Shown here in pieces: positions 61,355 to 64,000 of a stretch of 64,000 nt of DNA. Under the pieces are notes generated by a model. It had not been told where the DNA came from, searched no databases, and saw nothing but the letters and a program-made list of their open reading frames with translations. The position numbers and the translations under genes are program-made. This DNA is from JB111 sp049856175. GTDB taxonomy: Bacteria > Actinomycetota > Actinomycetes > Actinomycetales > Actinomycetaceae. Each line of letters starts with the position of its first letter. Positions within the stretch are counted from its first letter, which is position 1. The stretch spans positions 30,897 to 94,896 of the forward strand of contig NZ_JBNDNA010000013.1 of assembly GCF_049856175.1 (NCBI RefSeq), written 5' to 3'.

Positions 61355-62196
61355 CGCTCGTCCTCCGATCCGTGTCCGATCTCCAGGAGCCGGCGGACCC
61401 TGGCCACGAGCTCGGTGAACTCGTGGCTGGTGACCAGATCGAGGCTGCGTGGCCGCGGGAGCGGCACGTCGACGATCTCGACGATCCGGCCGGGTCGGGC
61501 GCTCATGACGACCACGCGGTCCGACAGGAAGACACCCTCAGTGATGTTGTGGGTCACGAGGATGGCGGCCTTGTCGTTGCTGATGTCGCTGTCGCCGACG
61601 ATGCCCGCGAGCTCGAGGTTGAGGCGCTCGCGCGTCAGCTCGTCGAGCGCACCGAACGGCTCGTCGAGAAGCAGGACGTCGGGGTCGCCGATGAGCATCC
61701 GGCAGATCGCGGCGCGCTGCTGCATGCCGCCGGAGAGCTCGTGCGGGTAGCGCTCCTCGAAGCCACCGAGCCCGACGCGCTGCAGAAGTTCCTCCGCCCG
61801 TGCGTGGGCCGCCTTGGCGGCCCGACGGCCGCTCCTGGCCTCGATCGGCAGCACGACGTTGTCCCTGATCGTGCGCCAGTCCAGCAGCACGGGCGTCTGG
61901 AACATGACGCCCACCTCGCTCGGGGGGCCGGTGACCTGGCGGCCGTCGATCTCGATGGTGCCGCTCGTCGGCTGGAGGAGTCCCGCCACCGAGGAGAGCA
62001 GCGTGGACTTCCCGCAGCCCGACGGCCCGATGAGACAGACGAACTCGCCGGGCCGCACCGACAGGTCGATGTCGTCGAGTGCGACGACGTCGGGGCCCTT
62101 GGTCGAGAAGACCTTCGACAAGCCGCGGATCTCGACCGACGGGCCGTTCGTGGTGCGCTCGTGGTGGTTGGTGCCGACATCTGTCACTACGGTCAC
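61351..62196 (-). CDS. ABC importer ATPase (SsuB/TauB family)
   Basis: 281 residues. Walker A 'GPSGCGKSTLLSSVAGLLQP', signature 'LSGGMQQRAAICRMLIG', Walker B 'VLLLDEPFGALDELTRERLN', H-loop 'LVTHNITEGVFLSDRVVVMS'. Pairs with the permease and the NMT1-like binding protein. The GTG at 62196 overlaps the binding-protein stop (GTGA); GTG 62187 is an alternative. Confidence 0.94.
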   Translation of the reverse strand: MTVVTDVGTNHHERTTNGPSVEIRGLSKVFSTKGPDVVALDDIDLSVRPGEFVCLIGPSGCGKSTLLSSVAGLLQPTSGTIEIDGRQVTGPPSEVGVMFQTPVLLDWRTIRDNVVLPIEARSGRRAAKAAHARAEELLQRVGLGGFEERYPHELSGGMQQRAAICRMLIGDPDVLLLDEPFGALDELTRERLNLELAGIVGDSDISNDKAAILVTHNITEGVFLSDRVVVMSARPGRIVEIVDVPLPRPRSLDLVTSHEFTELVARVRRLLEIGHGSEDER

Positions 62197-63263
62197 AGGT
62201 CGTCCTCCTCGAAGTCGTTGTAGGCGTCCAGGTAGTCGTTGACGAACACGCCGGAGTCGACCTCCTCCTCGAGGTAGCCCTGACCGACGAGCCCGCCTAT
62301 GAGTCCCGCGACCCGGTCCGGGTCGTGGAAGCCCCACTGGCCGTCCGCACTCTCGGGCAGCACGAACAGCTCGTTGGTGTCCTCCAACAGCTCGAGGGCG
62401 AACTCGCGGTCCGATACCTCCTCCGGGTAGACCTCCCCCGTGATGTCGAGGACCTCCTCGTAGTTGTCGGGGTCCATGCCCCACACGGTCGCCATCGCGG
62501 TGCCGCGACCGATCGTCTCGACGATCTCGGGGTTCTCCTCGATGAAGTCCGCCGTCATCCAGAGGCTGGTGTCGAAGTACGCCTCCGCCCCGGGCACCTC
62601 GATCGACGCGGTCTCGAAGCCACGAAGCTCCATGATCGCGACGTCGATGTACGCCGCGGCGTACGCATCGATCTCACCGCGCTCGAAGGCGGCGACAGGT
62701 GTCGCTCCCGAACCCACCGCCGTCAGCCGGTAGTCCTCGTCGAGCACGAGGCCCTGCTCCTCGAGGAGCGGTACGAGCCACGACTCCGTGCCGCCCTGGC
62801 GCGCGTCGATGCCGATGACGCTGTCGCGCAGCCCTCCCACGTCGGTCACCTCGGACCCCGCCTGCGTGACGAGATCGAAGACGCCGCTCTGGTAGAGCAG
62901 ATAGGTCGACCTGAACTCCTCGCCCTGCTCGACCGACCGAAGCAGAGGGCCAGGGCTGCACATGCAGATGTCAGCCTGGCCCGTGAGCACCTGCTGCAGC
63001 GCGGCGGCGGACCCCTCGGCGGACTCGACCTGGATGTCGATGCCGTCGAGGTACCCCCGCGCGTCGGCGACGAACAGCGGGTAGAAGCTCAGCCCGCTGG
63101 GGAACGGGACCATGACCGTCAGCTCGGTACCGCCGCCTCCGCCGCCGGAGGCGCTGTCGCCGTCCGAGGCGTCGGACTCGCCGCTGCACGCGGCCACCAC
63201 CAGGGCGCCGGCAGCGAGCGTGGCCATCAGTTGGCGACGGGAGCTCCTACGAAGTCGCGTCAT
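62193..63263 (-). CDS. ABC importer substrate-binding lipoprotein (NMT1/THI5-like)
   Basis: 356 residues. Signal with 'SSRRQLMATL' (twin-Arg-like) and lipobox 'VVAAC' (Cys26), then a Gly/Asp-rich linker and a two-lobed binding domain: 'VPFPSGLSFYPLFVADARGY', 'GQADICMCSPGPLLRSV', 'GVFDLVTQAGSEVTDVGGLR', 'ERGEIDAYAAAYID'. Relatives bind pyrimidines, sulfonates, nitrate or aromatic acids. The ATG at 63263 has AGGAGAG 5 nt upstream. First gene of the long minus-strand operon. Confidence 0.92.
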   Translation of the reverse strand: MTRLRRSSRRQLMATLAAGALVVAACSGESDASDGDSASGGGGGGTELTVMVPFPSGLSFYPLFVADARGYLDGIDIQVESAEGSAAALQQVLTGQADICMCSPGPLLRSVEQGEEFRSTYLLYQSGVFDLVTQAGSEVTDVGGLRDSVIGIDARQGGTESWLVPLLEEQGLVLDEDYRLTAVGSGATPVAAFERGEIDAYAAAYIDVAIMELRGFETASIEVPGAEAYFDTSLWMTADFIEENPEIVETIGRGTAMATVWGMDPDNYEEVLDITGEVYPEEVSDREFALELLEDTNELFVLPESADGQWGFHDPDRVAGLIGGLVGQGYLEEEVDSGVFVNDYLDAYNDFEEDDL

Positions 63264-64000
63264 CGATCTCTCCTGTTCGTGTACGAGTGAACGTGCTCGG
63301 TGGACCTCGACGCTCCGCTGCGCCGGACCTGCGTTCTGCTCCACTGCTGATCGGTCTGATCTGCGCCTCCCCCGAGGGCGGAGACTTCTCGGTAGCCACC
63401 GACGAGAGGCCGGTGGCGGTTCAACTCACTGCGCTGTGTGCCGCTGGACCAGCATACTATGTCCGTTGTCCAACAAATGCCACATGCGAACCGCCGCGCG
63501 CCGTGGGCGAGCATTCTTGACCTCGATCCTTCATTCGGTCGGCTCTCTGGGCTCAACCAGTTCAAGCAGGCCGAACTGGGGCCGGGGGCATCGACCGGGG
63601 CGGCACCTCGGCACTCGCGTCACGGCCGTGCAGCTCGCACTGCGCCGGCGCAACAGCTCCGTCGTCGCCTGATGTTCGGGACCCAAGCGCAGCCAGCCCG
63701 CCGAGCCCTGCTTCGAACACGCCATCGACTCGACGCAGGGCGGATTCGTCACGGAGACACGGCGGCTCTTCGTCCATCAAGGGTCGACCACGTCGCCGAC
63801 AATCTTGACGAACCGACAGGCCTCGGACGCTGACCCGCCTGTGGGAACGCCTCGTGATCGGTGCCGCGACCGCACCGGATGCGAACCGACCCATTACGAT
63901 TGCGGTAAAGTCCCGCGCTTCGTGGACAATGAGATCCGGGCACTGACCATTGACGCGAAACATGACGGCGGCTGGTAGTGTCAGAAAGAAGAAGGTTTCC
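63264..64000. other. Right-end region without a recognised gene
   Basis: 737 bp. The left part (to about 63,480) is the upstream region of the importer operon, with the operator-like site. Beyond, short open frames on both strands give no recognisable protein, and composition falls toward AT after 63,880. GAAGAAGG at 63988-63995 could be a ribosome site for a plus-strand gene starting beyond the window. Confidence 0.5.
63453..63476 (-). promoter_or_regulatory. Putative GntR operator, site 3, plus a second palindrome
   Basis: CATACTATG (63453-63461) is identical to the palindrome at 45621-45629. Five bases on, TTGTCCAACAA (63466-63476) is another perfect odd palindrome. Both lie about 190-215 bp upstream of the binding-protein start, in the AT-rich patch likely to contain the operon promoter. 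Confidence 0.5.

Noticed and set aside
47240..63263. Mobile-element genes bounding the catabolic island
   Set aside because: I looked for transposase, integrase and terminal inverted repeats around 45.4 and 63.5 kb and found none; island status rests on gene content and local AT-rich patches only.
63562..63963. Short minus-strand frame at the right end
   Set aside because: No recognisable domain, unusual residue composition and no ribosome site.
1..64000. tRNA or rRNA genes
   Set aside because: No cloverleaf-like segment with conserved TTCGA arm or rRNA-like stretch was recognised in any spacer.

Overview
The window is very GC-rich DNA, densely packed on both strands, with many GTG starts and 4-base ATGA/GTGA stop-start overlaps. 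The gene content (suf operon led by SufR, DUF3099-SURF1, GlgC next to an actinobacterial GT4 glycogen enzyme, NnaR-like HemD, CtaA next to an ABC pair) points to an actinomycete, most likely a Micrococcales relative. That placement is inference from gene order, not a database match. No tRNA, rRNA, transposase, integrase or CRISPR array was seen.

Bases 1-45,360 look like ordinary chromosome. From left to right: a heterodimeric ABC exporter pair (first gene cut by the window edge); an SPFH/NfeD membrane pair; an ABC ATPase; a divergent glycogen pair (glgA/glgM-type and glgC) with serB; a Tm-1-like/UPF0261 gene followed by a TIM-barrel gene; fabG-fabI-sixA; DUF3099-SURF1; a nitrite-assimilation operon (FNT channel, nirB, nirD, siroheme synthase, HemD-type regulator, CbiX chelatase) with a GlnR-like box; an ABC-F ATPase; an ArsR/CDF metal-efflux pair with a palindromic operator; a zinc metallopeptidase; three tandem paralogous lipoprotein genes, the last frameshifted; a complete suf iron-sulfur operon (sufR-B-D-Rieske-C-S-U-T) with a DtxR/IdeR-like iron box; a repeat-rich spacer; xylB; and an ABC-2 transporter, heme A synthase and two hypotheticals.

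Bases about 45,600-63,480 form a catabolic island. It contains an extradiol-dioxygenase-like VOC protein, a carboxymuconolactone-decarboxylase-family protein, a GntR/UTRA regulator, two SDRs, a quinone-oxidoreductase-like MDR, a second VOC protein, and a long minus-strand operon. That operon reads: lipoprotein substrate-binding protein, ATPase, permease, amidohydrolase, [2Fe-2S] subunit, a fused molybdenum/FAD hydroxylase with a cysteine-rich insertion like that of 4-hydroxybenzoyl-CoA reductase, aldehyde dehydrogenase, ThDP enzyme and a broken xdhC. A short AT-rich palindromic motif recurs upstream of three of its transcription units and is the best candidate for the GntR operator. The set looks like import, hydroxylation, ring cleavage and decarboxylation/oxidation of an unidentified aromatic or N-heterocyclic compound. 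I could not match it to a named pathway.

A recurring feature is a TANNNT -10 hexamer 6-7 nt before the start codon, seen at eight genes, which suggests leaderless transcripts. The last 740 bases hold no gene I can recognise.
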